From Acidimicrobiales bacterium (GTDB lineage: Bacteria; Actinomycetota; Acidimicrobiia; Acidimicrobiales; MedAcidi-G1), in contig JASLKK010000006.1 in NCBI GenBank assembly GCA_030747595.1, positions 100,499 through 164,498 of the forward strand: 64,000 nucleotides of DNA. The letters are read 5' to 3'. Below the pieces are notes generated by a model. It ran no database searches and was not told the origin of the DNA. It worked only from the letters and a program-made list of their open reading frames with translations. A program made the translations under genes and the position numbers. Each line of letters starts with the position of its first letter. Position 1 is the first letter of the stretch. Shown here in pieces: positions 56,973 through 64,000 of this stretch.

Positions 56973-58181
56973 ATGGACACTCCCAACCACCATCCCCTCC
57001 CAGACGATCTCGTGGCTGAAGCCCGTACCCGGGTCTGTGACCGGGTCGACGAACTGGCCGAAAGGTTGGTGGCCACCTCTCATGCCATTCATGCTGAACC
57101 GGAGCTGAACTTCGAGGAGCACGTCGCCCACGAACTGTTGACGAATGTGCTGGCGGAAGAGGGGCTGCCGGTAGTCCGTGGTGCCTATGGCTTGGAGACG
57201 GCGTTTGAGGCGGATGCAGGGACCGAGGGCCCGGTGCTCGCTGTGCTCTGTGAGTACGACGCCCTGCCGGGGATCGGTCATGCATGTGGCCACAACGTGA
57301 TTGCCACGGCCGGTCTGGGCGCCGGTCTGGCTGCCGCGACGGTGGCCGCTGAACTCGGCGGTCGGGTCCGGATCCTAGGGACACCCGCCGAAGAGGGAGG
57401 CGGCGGCAAGGTCATCATGGCTGGCCGGGGGGCATTTGACGGTGTGGACGCGGCGATGATGGTCCACCCGGCGGACGCCGACCTTGAGAACATCACCAGC
57501 CTGGCGATCCAGCAGGCCCGGGTCGTCTACGAGGGTCGGGCCGCTCATGCCGCGGCGGCGCCGGAGAAGGGCTTGAATGCATTGGATGCAATGGTGTTGG
57601 GGTACGGCAACGTGGCGGCCCTCCGTCAGCACATCGCACCGGATGAGCGTCTCCACGGGATCTTCATCGAGTCGGGTGACAAGGCGAATATCGTGCCTCG
57701 CCGGACCGTGGCCTCCTGGTACGCCCGCTCACCGTCTCTGGCAGGACTAGAGGCGCTCAAGGTCCGGTTGGTGGCCTGTCTGGAAGCCGGTGCAACTGCC
57801 GCAGGATGCGGCATCCAGGTCGAATGGATCGATGGGGGATACAACGAGGTGGTCGATAACCGGGCCCTACTCGATCGCTATATAGCCAACGCTGCGGCCT
57901 TCGGACGCGTCGTCGAGCCAACTATCAGCCACCAGGTTGTAGGCAGCACCGACATGGGCAACGTGAGTTACCTGGTGCCGGGAATCCATCCGATGATCAA
58001 GGTCGCTCCATTCGGGACGGCCATCCACACCGAGGACTTTGCTCGCTACGCGGCAGAGGCCGAGGCTGATCAGGCCATCGTGGACGGAGCCAAGGTCATG
58101 GCGTTGACGATGGTCGACTGCTGGACTGACCCCTCGGTACTCGACGCTGCACGGGCGGAGTTCGCCGCCGTCCACGCCTGA
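56973..58181 (+). CDS. M20-family amidohydrolase / metallopeptidase
   Basis: 402 residues. The M20 metal and catalytic motifs are SHAIHAEPELNFEEHVAHEL, LCEYDALPGIGHACGHNVI, RILGTPAEEGGGGKVIMAGR and AMMVHPAD, with a dimerisation domain between (about 185-300) and a C-terminal His in GTAIHTEDF. It resembles the PM20D2/AbgB-like amidohydrolases that cleave amide bonds in acyl-amino acids or p-aminobenzoyl-glutamate. No signal peptide, so cytosolic. Starts at ATG 56973 without a Shine-Dalgarno. Monocistronic; its substrate is unknown. Confidence 0.85.
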   Translation: MDTPNHHPLPDDLVAEARTRVCDRVDELAERLVATSHAIHAEPELNFEEHVAHELLTNVLAEEGLPVVRGAYGLETAFEADAGTEGPVLAVLCEYDALPGIGHACGHNVIATAGLGAGLAAATVAAELGGRVRILGTPAEEGGGGKVIMAGRGAFDGVDAAMMVHPADADLENITSLAIQQARVVYEGRAAHAAAAPEKGLNALDAMVLGYGNVAALRQHIAPDERLHGIFIESGDKANIVPRRTVASWYARSPSLAGLEALKVRLVACLEAGATAAGCGIQVEWIDGGYNEVVDNRALLDRYIANAAAFGRVVEPTISHQVVGSTDMGNVSYLVPGIHPMIKVAPFGTAIHTEDFARYAAEAEADQAIVDGAKVMALTMVDCWTDPSVLDAARAEFAAVHA

Positions 58182-58225
58182 GCTGGGGCTGTCGGGGCGT
58201 CCGCGCCGCGGGGCCTGTCGCGGCA

Positions 58226-58231
58226 TAGGTT
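58226..58231 (+). promoter_or_regulatory. -10-like hexamer TAGGTT of the ThyX gene
   Basis: TAGGTT, 8 nt, GTG 58240. Confidence 0.35.
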
Positions 58232-58239
58232 CGGCGCTC

Positions 58240-59862
58240 GTGACCACGTATGCCTCCGAGGAATTCAGCGCCGACGAGGCCGACGTCCTCCGGCGCTACT
58301 TCACGAACCTGGACCAGCCAGTCTTCGCTCTGGTCAATCTGCCCGAAGTGGTCAAGGGGGCATTGTTCGCCCGCTATTCAAGGTCCGACAAGAGCCTCCG
58401 ACGACTCTTCCTCGAGGAGTTCGTGGGTGAACTCGACGTGTCTGGCGACGAGAGTATTGATGCCACCGTGGGCCTACGTCGTGCCGAAGAACTCTACGAC
58501 AAGGTCTTCTTCGAGTATGGCGACGACAGCGTGGCCCAACTCGGGGGCGTGCACCTGGCCTGTGAGCAGGCCTCCAATCTGCTGACCAAGATCCTGGAAT
58601 GGGGACGCCTGATGGCGTACCTCGAGCAGTCCACTCGCTACATCGCCTACGACTCCCGTCTGGGCGGGCGGTACCGCTATCACCGGGATCCCCAAATCCT
58701 GGCCTCGGCGTTGGGGGCCCGCTACATCTCCGACATGGATCGGCTTTTCGACGTCTACGCCGACCTCGTCCGGGAGATGAACGAGCATTTCCGTGGCCGT
58801 ATCGCCAAGGCGCCATCGGACTCTGACTTCATCTACCGGCAGGCGGTAGCCGCTAAGGCCTTCGACGCCGTCCGCGGCGTGCTTCCGTCCGCCTCGCTGT
58901 CCAACGTGGGCATCTACGGGACGGGGCAGGCCTACGAGTCGTTGCTGGTCAGGATGCGGGCCCATCCCTTGCCTGAGGCTCGCGACTATTCAGCGTTGAT
59001 GCTGACCGAACTCCGGAAGGTCATCCCATCGTTCCTGAAACGGGTCGACCTGCCCGACCGGGGCGACGAGATCGGCGCCTATTCCGCGGACATACGGGAA
59101 CGCCTGGAGGACCTGGCGGAGGGCTACTTCCCGGCGGAGGAGCCGGCAGCCGGTTCGCCCACCGTCGACCTCACCGACTTCGATCCCGATGCTGAGGTCA
59201 AGTTGGTGGCTTCGGCGTTGTACCCGGCCACCAACCGCTCCGACCGTGAAGTTGAGGCCCGGGTTCGTTCGATGACCGTCGATCAGCGCTTATCTGTCCT
59301 GCGGGCCATGGTTGGTGACCGGGCTCATCGACGTCACCGCCCGGGACGTGCGTTGGAGCGGCCTTCCTACCGCTTCGATGTGCTGTCGGACTACGGCGCC
59401 TTCCGCGACATGCAGCGCCACCGGATGATGACCATCGACTGGCAACGGCTCAGCCCGGACCATGGCTACGTACGACCACCCGAAGTGGACGAAGCCGGCG
59501 TTGGCGGTCGCTTCGATGCCGCCATGGAACGTTCACGTGATCTCCACGATGCGCTTCTCGAGCCTTTCCCTGAGCAGGCTCCGTATGCCGTGTCGCTCGC
59601 CTACCGGGTGCGGTACATGATGCACATGAACGCGCGAGAGGCCATGCACGTCCTTGAGTTGAGATCTACGCCACAGGGGCACCCGTCGTACCGCGAGGTG
59701 GCTCAGCAGATGCACCGCCTTATCGGCGATGTGGCGGGCCATCATGCCATCGCTGAGATGATGGCCTTCGTCGATCATTCGTCAGAACCCGAACTGGAAC
59801 GCTTGGACGCTGAGCGTCGGGCCGAGGAGAAGCGGGCGTCGAGAGATTCGCAAACCAGTTGA
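58240..59862 (+). CDS. thyX: Double-length ThyX-like FAD-dependent thymidylate synthase
   Basis: 540 residues, about twice a normal ThyX (around 220-250). Two ThyX-like halves can be aligned on the flavin/dUMP motif R-H-R-x2-S-x-N-E-x-S-x-R-Y. In the N-terminal half (residues 121-134, nucleotides 58600-58641) it reads WGRLMAYLEQSTRY: the E-Q-S-x-R-Y part is kept but R-H-R-x-x-S is lost. In the C-terminal half (393-406, from 59416) it reads RHRMMTIDWQRLSP: R-H-R is kept but the second part is lost. Converts dUMP to dTMP with methylene-tetrahydrofolate, FAD and NADPH if active. A purely structural paralogue is possible. Confidence 0.8.
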   Translation: MTTYASEEFSADEADVLRRYFTNLDQPVFALVNLPEVVKGALFARYSRSDKSLRRLFLEEFVGELDVSGDESIDATVGLRRAEELYDKVFFEYGDDSVAQLGGVHLACEQASNLLTKILEWGRLMAYLEQSTRYIAYDSRLGGRYRYHRDPQILASALGARYISDMDRLFDVYADLVREMNEHFRGRIAKAPSDSDFIYRQAVAAKAFDAVRGVLPSASLSNVGIYGTGQAYESLLVRMRAHPLPEARDYSALMLTELRKVIPSFLKRVDLPDRGDEIGAYSADIRERLEDLAEGYFPAEEPAAGSPTVDLTDFDPDAEVKLVASALYPATNRSDREVEARVRSMTVDQRLSVLRAMVGDRAHRRHRPGRALERPSYRFDVLSDYGAFRDMQRHRMMTIDWQRLSPDHGYVRPPEVDEAGVGGRFDAAMERSRDLHDALLEPFPEQAPYAVSLAYRVRYMMHMNAREAMHVLELRSTPQGHPSYREVAQQMHRLIGDVAGHHAIAEMMAFVDHSSEPELERLDAERRAEEKRASRDSQTS

Positions 59863-59999
59863 CGACCCGGACCAGAGATTCGCTACCCCTGGTGTTGGCG
59901 ACGCTCCAGACCGGCCCGATGCTCCGTGGTGGATCGCACGGGCCGAGAACCTGTCTATGCTCCCGCCGCTAGCCCATAAGAAACCTTTTCGAGGCCCTG

Positions 60000-60482
60000 A
60001 TGAGTGATACCGAAACCGACGAACCCTCCAGCGAGGATTTAGGCGACCCGTCCGAAGACGGCGTTGAGTTGGATGTCGACGACCTCGACGACCTCAACGA
60101 CGAGGTGGACGATGATGCTCCTGGTGAAGATGACCCGGCTGGTGCCGATGAATCTGATGAGTCCGACGACGAAGATGAGGACGAAGAGGGCGCCCGTCCT
60201 GTCGGTGACCCCACTTCCGACGAGGAGGAAGAGGACGACGACGAAGTCGAGGACGATCTGGATGCCATCCTTCGCGATCGGATCGCCGCCGCCGCTGACG
60301 ACGACGAAGACGAGGACGAGGAGGAGGCGTCGGTCAAGGCGGCAGCGCCCAACGTCTCTCCCGGAGACCTTGTCGAACGTCAGGATGACGAACTCCACTG
60401 TCCTCACTGCTTCCTGTTGGTCCAGGCCTCTGCGGTTGCCTCATCGGGGGAGTGCGGGCATTGTGGAGGACCGATTTCCTGA
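60000..60482 (+). CDS. Very acidic protein with C-terminal zinc ribbon (DUF4193-like)
   Basis: 160 residues. Residues 1-110 are almost only Asp, Glu, Ser, Pro and Gly (for example DDLDDLNDEVDDD), certainly disordered. The C-terminal 40 contain LHCPHCFLLVQ and GECGHCGGP, two C-x2-C pairs forming a zinc ribbon. DUF4193 proteins of other actinobacteria have a shorter acidic part and a similar C-terminal ribbon, so this looks like an extended relative. GAGG precedes the ATG. Possible role in RNA polymerase or ribosome binding is speculative. A GNAT gene follows 77 bp downstream. Confidence 0.65.
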   Translation: MSDTETDEPSSEDLGDPSEDGVELDVDDLDDLNDEVDDDAPGEDDPAGADESDESDDEDEDEEGARPVGDPTSDEEEEDDDEVEDDLDAILRDRIAAAADDDEDEDEEEASVKAAAPNVSPGDLVERQDDELHCPHCFLLVQASAVASSGECGHCGGPIS

Positions 60483-60559
60483 ATATCGCGCTCCGGTGGG
60501 GGCCTACATGGGGAAGAGTCGTCTGATGGAGGAGCGGTCCTGATGGGCGTGTGGGTCTG

Positions 60560-61036
60560 ATGGAGGAATCGGTTCGACTTGCCGTACTGGCCGATGCCGA
60601 AGTCCTGGGGTGCCTGGCCGCGGGGGCTCGGGCCGAACTGCCTGACAAGAAGGGCGGCGACGTGGTGCAACGACTGGATCCGCATCGTGTCGATCCCGGC
60701 GCACGGGTTATGGCCGCGGTCGAGGATCCCGACGCGACCGTTCTCTTGGGATGCATCGACGGAACTCCGGTTGGCTACGGCCTGATGACCGTGGCCTTGG
60801 TGTCCGACGGAAGCCTCCAGGCGACGGTTGACGAGTTGTTCGTGGATCCAGAGGCTCGGTCAGTGGGCGTTGGCGAAATCCTCATCGAGACTCTGAAGGC
60901 TGACGCCATGGAGCGGGGAGCGGTGGCCATCCAGTCCACGGCCCTGCCTGGAGACCGCGCCACCAAGAACTTCTTCGAATCCCAGGGCATGGTGGCAAGG
61001 GCCATCATTGTCCATCGATGGTTGGACGGTCGGTGA
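60560..61036 (+). CDS. GNAT-family N-acetyltransferase
   Basis: About 158 residues. A standard GNAT fold: PVGYGLMTVALVSDGSLQAT, VDELFVDPEARSVGVGEILI (strand 4 and the acetyl-CoA pyrophosphate loop R/S-x-G-V-G), then LPGDRATKNFFESQGMVARA. Acetylates an amine on an unknown small molecule or protein. GTG 60551 in the same frame is an alternative start. The Nudix gene overlaps its stop (GTGA). Confidence 0.8.
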   Translation: MEESVRLAVLADAEVLGCLAAGARAELPDKKGGDVVQRLDPHRVDPGARVMAAVEDPDATVLLGCIDGTPVGYGLMTVALVSDGSLQATVDELFVDPEARSVGVGEILIETLKADAMERGAVAIQSTALPGDRATKNFFESQGMVARAIIVHRWLDGR

Positions 61037-61479
61037 AGGTTCCCTCGCCTACTCACCGTTCAGTGATTGGCCGACCGGAACTCTGCGTGGGGGCTGTGGT
61101 GGTCGACGAAGACCGGCTGCTGCTGATCCGACGTGGCACCGATCCGGGACGTGGTCGCTGGTCGCTTCCAGGGGGGCGAGTTGAAGCCGGCGAAGCCTTG
61201 GTGGCGGCCGTCGTGCGAGAACTTCGTGAAGAGTCCGGTCTGGAGGGTCTCTGTGGCCCGATGCTGGGGTGGGTGGAGCGGATGGGTGTTGACCACCACT
61301 TCGTGATAGTCAACTTTCGGGTGGACATCCTCGATGATGCTTCTCCGGCCGCCGGTTCCGATGCCGACGAGGCGGCCTGGACGTCCTTCGATCAACTTGA
61401 AACGACTGACCTCGCCGACGGACTGGCGGCCTTCCTCGTTGACTACGAGGTGGTCCCCAACGGGGTCCTGTTCGTCTGA
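61033..61479 (+). CDS. Nudix hydrolase
   Basis: 148 residues. The Nudix box GGRVEAGEALVAAVVRELRE followed by ESGLEG contains the full G-x5-E-x7-R-E-x2-E-E/S-x-G pattern. LCVGAVVVDEDRLLLIRRG precedes it and FRVDILDDASPAAGSDADE follows, as in MutT-like or ADP-ribose pyrophosphatases. Hydrolyses a nucleoside-diphosphate derivative; which one is unknown. GTG 61033 overlaps the GNAT stop; ATG 61018 is the upstream alternative. Confidence 0.9.
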   Translation: MKVPSPTHRSVIGRPELCVGAVVVDEDRLLLIRRGTDPGRGRWSLPGGRVEAGEALVAAVVRELREESGLEGLCGPMLGWVERMGVDHHFVIVNFRVDILDDASPAAGSDADEAAWTSFDQLETTDLADGLAAFLVDYEVVPNGVLFV

Positions 61480-61516
61480 CTGGTGGTTCGCTAGTGCCGG
61501 TATCGGTGACTCCGGT

Positions 61517-62278
61517 TTAGCGACCCAGCCAGTTGGGGGCGCGCTTTTCGATGAAGGCCCGTGGTCCCTCTTGGAAATCCTCTGAGCGTAAGACGTCGCG
61601 GGCTGCCTCAGCACTCAGGGCGAAGGCCTCATCGTCGTCCAAAAGGGCACCCTCGATGATCACCTGACGTGACGCCCGGACGGCGAGCGGGGCATTGGCG
61701 CTGATCTCAGAGGCCAATGCGATGGCACTGTCCAATGCTCCTCCCGCTTCCACCAGGCGGTTGACCACACCATGGTGGTGGGCTGTCTCGGCGCTGATCG
61801 GATCACCGGTCAGCGCCATCTCCATGGCCAAGTTTCGAGGGATGGCCCGTGGCAGGCGAATCAGCCCACCCGCGTTGGCAATGAGCGAACGCTTGACCTC
61901 CGGAATTCCGAACCGGGCATTAGAGCCGGCTACTACCAGGTCACAAGCCAGGACTATCTCAAACCCACCGGCCAGGGCAGGGCCTTCGACCGCAGCGATT
62001 ATCGGCTTGGTTCGCTCGCGACGAACAATGCCGGCGAATCCGCCACGATCGGTGGCAAGGTCCGCTTTTCCAGAGGCCACCGCCTTGAGGTCGGCACCAG
62101 CACAGAAGGCGGGTCCGGCGCCGGTGATGACACCCACCCAGAGGGAGTCATCCGCCTCTAACTTGTCGATGGCCGACTGGAGATCGACTGCTAACTGATG
62201 GTCGACGGCGTTACGGGCTTCGGGTCGATCCAAGGTGATGACCGCTACGCGGTCCCGAATCTCGAAATGGACGGTCAT
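61517..62278 (-). CDS. Enoyl-CoA hydratase/isomerase family protein
   Basis: 253 residues, crotonase fold: VAVITLDRPEARNAVDHQLA, GAGPAFCAGADLKAVASGKA (oxyanion hole, first part), AAVEGPALAGGFEIVLACDL (second part), then GIPEVKRSLIANAGGLIRLP. The catalytic position that is Glu in hydratases (within V-K-x-G/S-L) can be compared with SLIAN; the usual Glu at that point is not obvious, so an isomerase or hydrolase activity is possible. ATG 62278 with TAGGGT 7 nt upstream. Convergent with the Nudix gene. Confidence 0.85.
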   Translation of the reverse strand: MTVHFEIRDRVAVITLDRPEARNAVDHQLAVDLQSAIDKLEADDSLWVGVITGAGPAFCAGADLKAVASGKADLATDRGGFAGIVRRERTKPIIAAVEGPALAGGFEIVLACDLVVAGSNARFGIPEVKRSLIANAGGLIRLPRAIPRNLAMEMALTGDPISAETAHHHGVVNRLVEAGGALDSAIALASEISANAPLAVRASRQVIIEGALLDDDEAFALSAEAARDVLRSEDFQEGPRAFIEKRAPNWLGR

Positions 62279-62285
62279 GTCGTCG

Positions 62286-62291
62286 ACCCTA
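62286..62291 (-). promoter_or_regulatory. -10 hexamer TAGGGT of the enoyl-CoA hydratase gene
   Basis: Minus-strand TAGGGT, 7 nt, ATG 62278. It lies 15 bp after the end of the next gene upstream. Confidence 0.4.
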
Positions 62292-62305
62292 CTGAGAGGT
62301 CCCGA

Positions 62306-63610
62306 TCAGGAACGAGTGCGCCCCCGGCGGGCACGGGGCGGCGGAGTGGGCTCGATACCGAACGCCTTGGCAATGTCGGGCACGCTCATCGAGAGTCGCT
62401 TGACAGCTGCAAGCAACTGCTCGTTCGGTTCTGCGGGCAGACCCTCGGGCACAACCCGGAGGTGAACTGGCGAAAGGGATACAGCGTCCAGCACGGTGGC
62501 CCAACGGTCCTGGCTGGTGTCGGCGGTGAGGCCAGCGGCCGCCATGGTGGCCAGACGATCGAGGAGGGGAGCGGACAGCGGAGACCCTGCCTTGGGTGGT
62601 CGCGAGCTGAGTCGCAGAGCACGCACCACCCGGTCGTCGTCAAGTGCCGAGGTGACCTCAGCGAGCCAGGCCTGTTGTTCGCGGTCCACCCGTAGCGCAA
62701 GGCCCGCACGAATCTGTTCGGCGAGGTCCTTGTTCTCCTTGCCCTTGGCGGACTGCTCGGCGGCCACAACGACGGATCGCAGATCTCGTAGGTCGATGTC
62801 GTCGATACCGGCCAGTGCGGCCTCGGCCCGGTCCTGCCAGTCGGCGATCCGGAGCGACGGGTGGATCCGTTCTGCCAGCTTCAGGAGTAGTGCGGCGGGG
62901 ATCGGCGGTTCACCGGCTGCCTCGGAAGCCTTGTTTTGGGCTTCGATGGCCGAACGTACACCGGGGACGCCGTCCCGCAGCAATATCTGGGCTAGCAGCT
63001 TTTGATCCTCGGGAAGGGCGGCCAGGGCCGCCTTTCGGTGGGTGCGGCGAGGCCGAAGTCGCTTCGCCCGGGGCTTTTGGGCAGCGTCGTCAACTGGCCG
63101 CTTGCGGGGGCGACGGTCTCCGCCTCCGCCGTCACGTTGTGGACGGGATCGGCGATCGCTGGACCCTCGGCGGTCCCCGCCGTCCGGTCGGCCACCTCGG
63201 GGACTGTCGGCCTTTGAGCGATTATCCCCGTCACCACGCGGGCGGCGCCGGTCACCGCGACCACCTTCGCGTCCGCCGCGACGGTCTCGACCGCCACGTG
63301 GGCCGTCGTCATCTCGCCGACGGTTTCGTTTGCCGGCTAGTCGTGTCGTGACCAAGGGCTCGTCGCCGCCGGATCCGAGTATCTCAAGTAGCGCCGGGGC
63401 CTCTCGTGCGGTCTTGTCGGCCAGTACTGAGGTCACCTCAATACCGTCCATGAATTGTTCGACCTCGACGCGCAGGACATCGCCCACGACGGCGCCAGTG
63501 GGTACGAGTGATCCTCCGACCGAACCCTTGGGTTGGCGTGCTCCGGCAGCGCGCCAAGTCCAGTTGCCGTCTTCTCGTGTGCTGGTTAGCTCGATCTCCA
63601 TCCGGGGCAT
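62306..63610 (-). CDS. Protein with OB-like N-terminus and Arg/Gly/Asp-rich linker
   Basis: About 434 residues. The N-terminal part (about 1-85) has GSLVPTGAVVGDVLRVEVEQ and FMDGIEVTSVLADK, reminiscent of a TRAM/OB nucleic-acid-binding strand set. Residues about 95-180 are a low-complexity Arg/Gly/Asp/Ser tract (DRRGGREGGRGDRRRPRGDG), as in RNA-binding proteins that form condensates. The C-terminal 250 residues are helical (KLAERIHPSLRIADWQDRAE) and unassigned. I chose ATG 63610, which has TAGCGT 8 nt upstream; the frame is open to ATG 63685. An RNA-binding role is inference. Confidence 0.6.
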   Translation of the reverse strand: MPRMEIELTSTREDGNWTWRAAGARQPKGSVGGSLVPTGAVVGDVLRVEVEQFMDGIEVTSVLADKTAREAPALLEILGSGGDEPLVTTRLAGKRNRRRDDDGPRGGRDRRGGREGGRGDRRRPRGDGDNRSKADSPRGGRPDGGDRRGSSDRRSRPQRDGGGGDRRPRKRPVDDAAQKPRAKRLRPRRTHRKAALAALPEDQKLLAQILLRDGVPGVRSAIEAQNKASEAAGEPPIPAALLLKLAERIHPSLRIADWQDRAEAALAGIDDIDLRDLRSVVVAAEQSAKGKENKDLAEQIRAGLALRVDREQQAWLAEVTSALDDDRVVRALRLSSRPPKAGSPLSAPLLDRLATMAAAGLTADTSQDRWATVLDAVSLSPVHLRVVPEGLPAEPNEQLLAAVKRLSMSVPDIAKAFGIEPTPPPRARRGRTRS

Positions 63611-63743
63611 GGACAGGAACGCTAGCCGTCCGAGTCCCTGATCCGACCGGGTGGTGGTGGTCGGTGGGACAGGACGGTTAATCATTCCTGGCTTGCTGTA
63701 AGGCGGCCTTTGGTCGGACCTGACGGACCATCAGATAGTGCAG

Positions 63744-63749
63744 TAGGGT
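63744..63749 (+). promoter_or_regulatory. Possible -10 TAGGGT for the lipoprotein gene
   Basis: TAGGGT about 70 nt before ATG 63819. The leader contains CCGACC-GGAGG-GGTCGG (a small hairpin) and ends with a strong AGGAGG Shine-Dalgarno. Confidence 0.35.
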
Positions 63750-63818
63750 CAAATGATCCGACCGGAGGGGTCGGTACATCCGTGTCGCCTATTGGTGGCT
63801 TGAGGAGGAAACAGACCG

Positions 63819-64000
63819 ATGAATCTACGGCTGCGTTTGATGGTGGTCTTTGCGGTGTTCACGTTGTTCGCGGGCGCCTGCGGGGGAGTAGACGATGCAA
63901 CCTCGTCGGACGACAGTGGGTCGGCGGCTTCGGCGACGACTGCTGCGCCGGCTGCGACTGCTGCGCCGGCTACGACTGCTGCGCCGGCTACGACTGCTGC
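63819..64000 (+). CDS. Lipoprotein, probably a solute-binding or cell-surface protein (5' part only)
   Basis: Only the first 60 residues are inside the window. A basic N-terminus and a hydrophobic segment (LMVVFAVFTLFAGACGG) carry the lipobox F-A-G-A-C, so the mature protein starts at a lipidated Cys. A low-complexity Ser/Ala/Thr/Pro linker follows, with an 18-bp coding repeat (T-T-A-A-P-A units). Such linkers commonly join the lipid anchor to a binding domain, for example of an ABC transporter; the domain is beyond the edge. AGGAGG lies 12 nt before the ATG. Confidence 0.75.
   Translation, partial: MNLRLRLMVVFAVFTLFAGACGGVDDATSSDDSGSAASATTAAPAATAAPATTAAPATTA
63938..64000 (+). repeat. 18-bp tandem repeat in the lipoprotein linker
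   Basis: GACTGCTGCGCCGGCTAC-type units at 63938, 63956 and 63974, and a partial one at 63992 reaching the window edge. Units encode T-A-A-P-A-(T/A); the first unit differs by one base from the next two. Confidence 0.9.

Overview
The window is GC-rich, densely packed bacterial chromosome. A complete Pup-proteasome locus, a fused CofG/CofH FO synthase (FbiC type), a DUF3151 gene, WYL-type PafB/PafC regulators and Ski2-like HelY point to an actinobacterium. The gene mix and the double-length ThyX best fit an uncultured, probably marine, member of the Acidimicrobiia; that lineage call is inference. Most genes sit in co-directional runs with 4-base start/stop overlaps (ATGA, GTGA), and many start with GTG. 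No rRNA, tRNA, CRISPR array or transposase was found.

Layout. 1-2106 (mostly minus): the 5' end of a HAD phosphatase gene, an SDR, an AlkB-like dioxygenase with a LexA-type box, and a small orphan membrane protein with a strong terminator. 2274-14676: a cell-surface glycan locus with two membrane-anchored SGNH proteins, a GT2/DUF2304 pair, a GNAT protein, four multi-membrane glycosyltransferases, a polysaccharide deacetylase and a UDP-galactopyranose-mutase-like flavoprotein. 14677-15422 holds no supported gene. 15423-22325: housekeeping genes (GDPD, flavin reductase, pyruvate kinase, DUF3151, MobA-like, rhodanese, RNase D). 22349-28143: a ClC channel and the glycolate oxidase operon glcDEF. 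28211-35853 (minus): HxlR-fbiC, tkt-tal, and a FIST sensor with a small partner. 35961-41764: a PBP4-type carboxypeptidase followed by a tightly coupled run ending in a ubiquitin-like sulfur carrier, a TtuA-like tRNA thiolase, TrmI and a membrane serine protease. 41929-50907: a ferredoxin, then mpa-dop-pup-prcB-prcA-pafA-pafB-pafC. 50955-56908: lepB, a second GDPD, tatA-tatC-helY and an orphan diacylglycerol-kinase C-lobe. 56973-64000: an M20 peptidase, double ThyX, an acidic zinc-ribbon protein, GNAT, Nudix, enoyl-CoA hydratase, an RGG-like protein and the start of a lipoprotein.

Themes. (1) Sixteen candidate transcription-unit heads have a YANNNT -10-like hexamer exactly 6 nt before the start codon and generally no Shine-Dalgarno, the expected layout of leaderless mRNAs; this guided several start choices. 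(2) Two ubiquitin-fold or ubiquitin-like modifiers, a ThiS/TtuB-like carrier with a masked Gly-Gly and Pup, lie within 7 kb of each other. (3) ttuB-ttuA-trmI looks like a tRNA T-loop modification cassette. (4) The ThyX protein is an internal duplication whose two copies keep complementary parts of the active-site motif.
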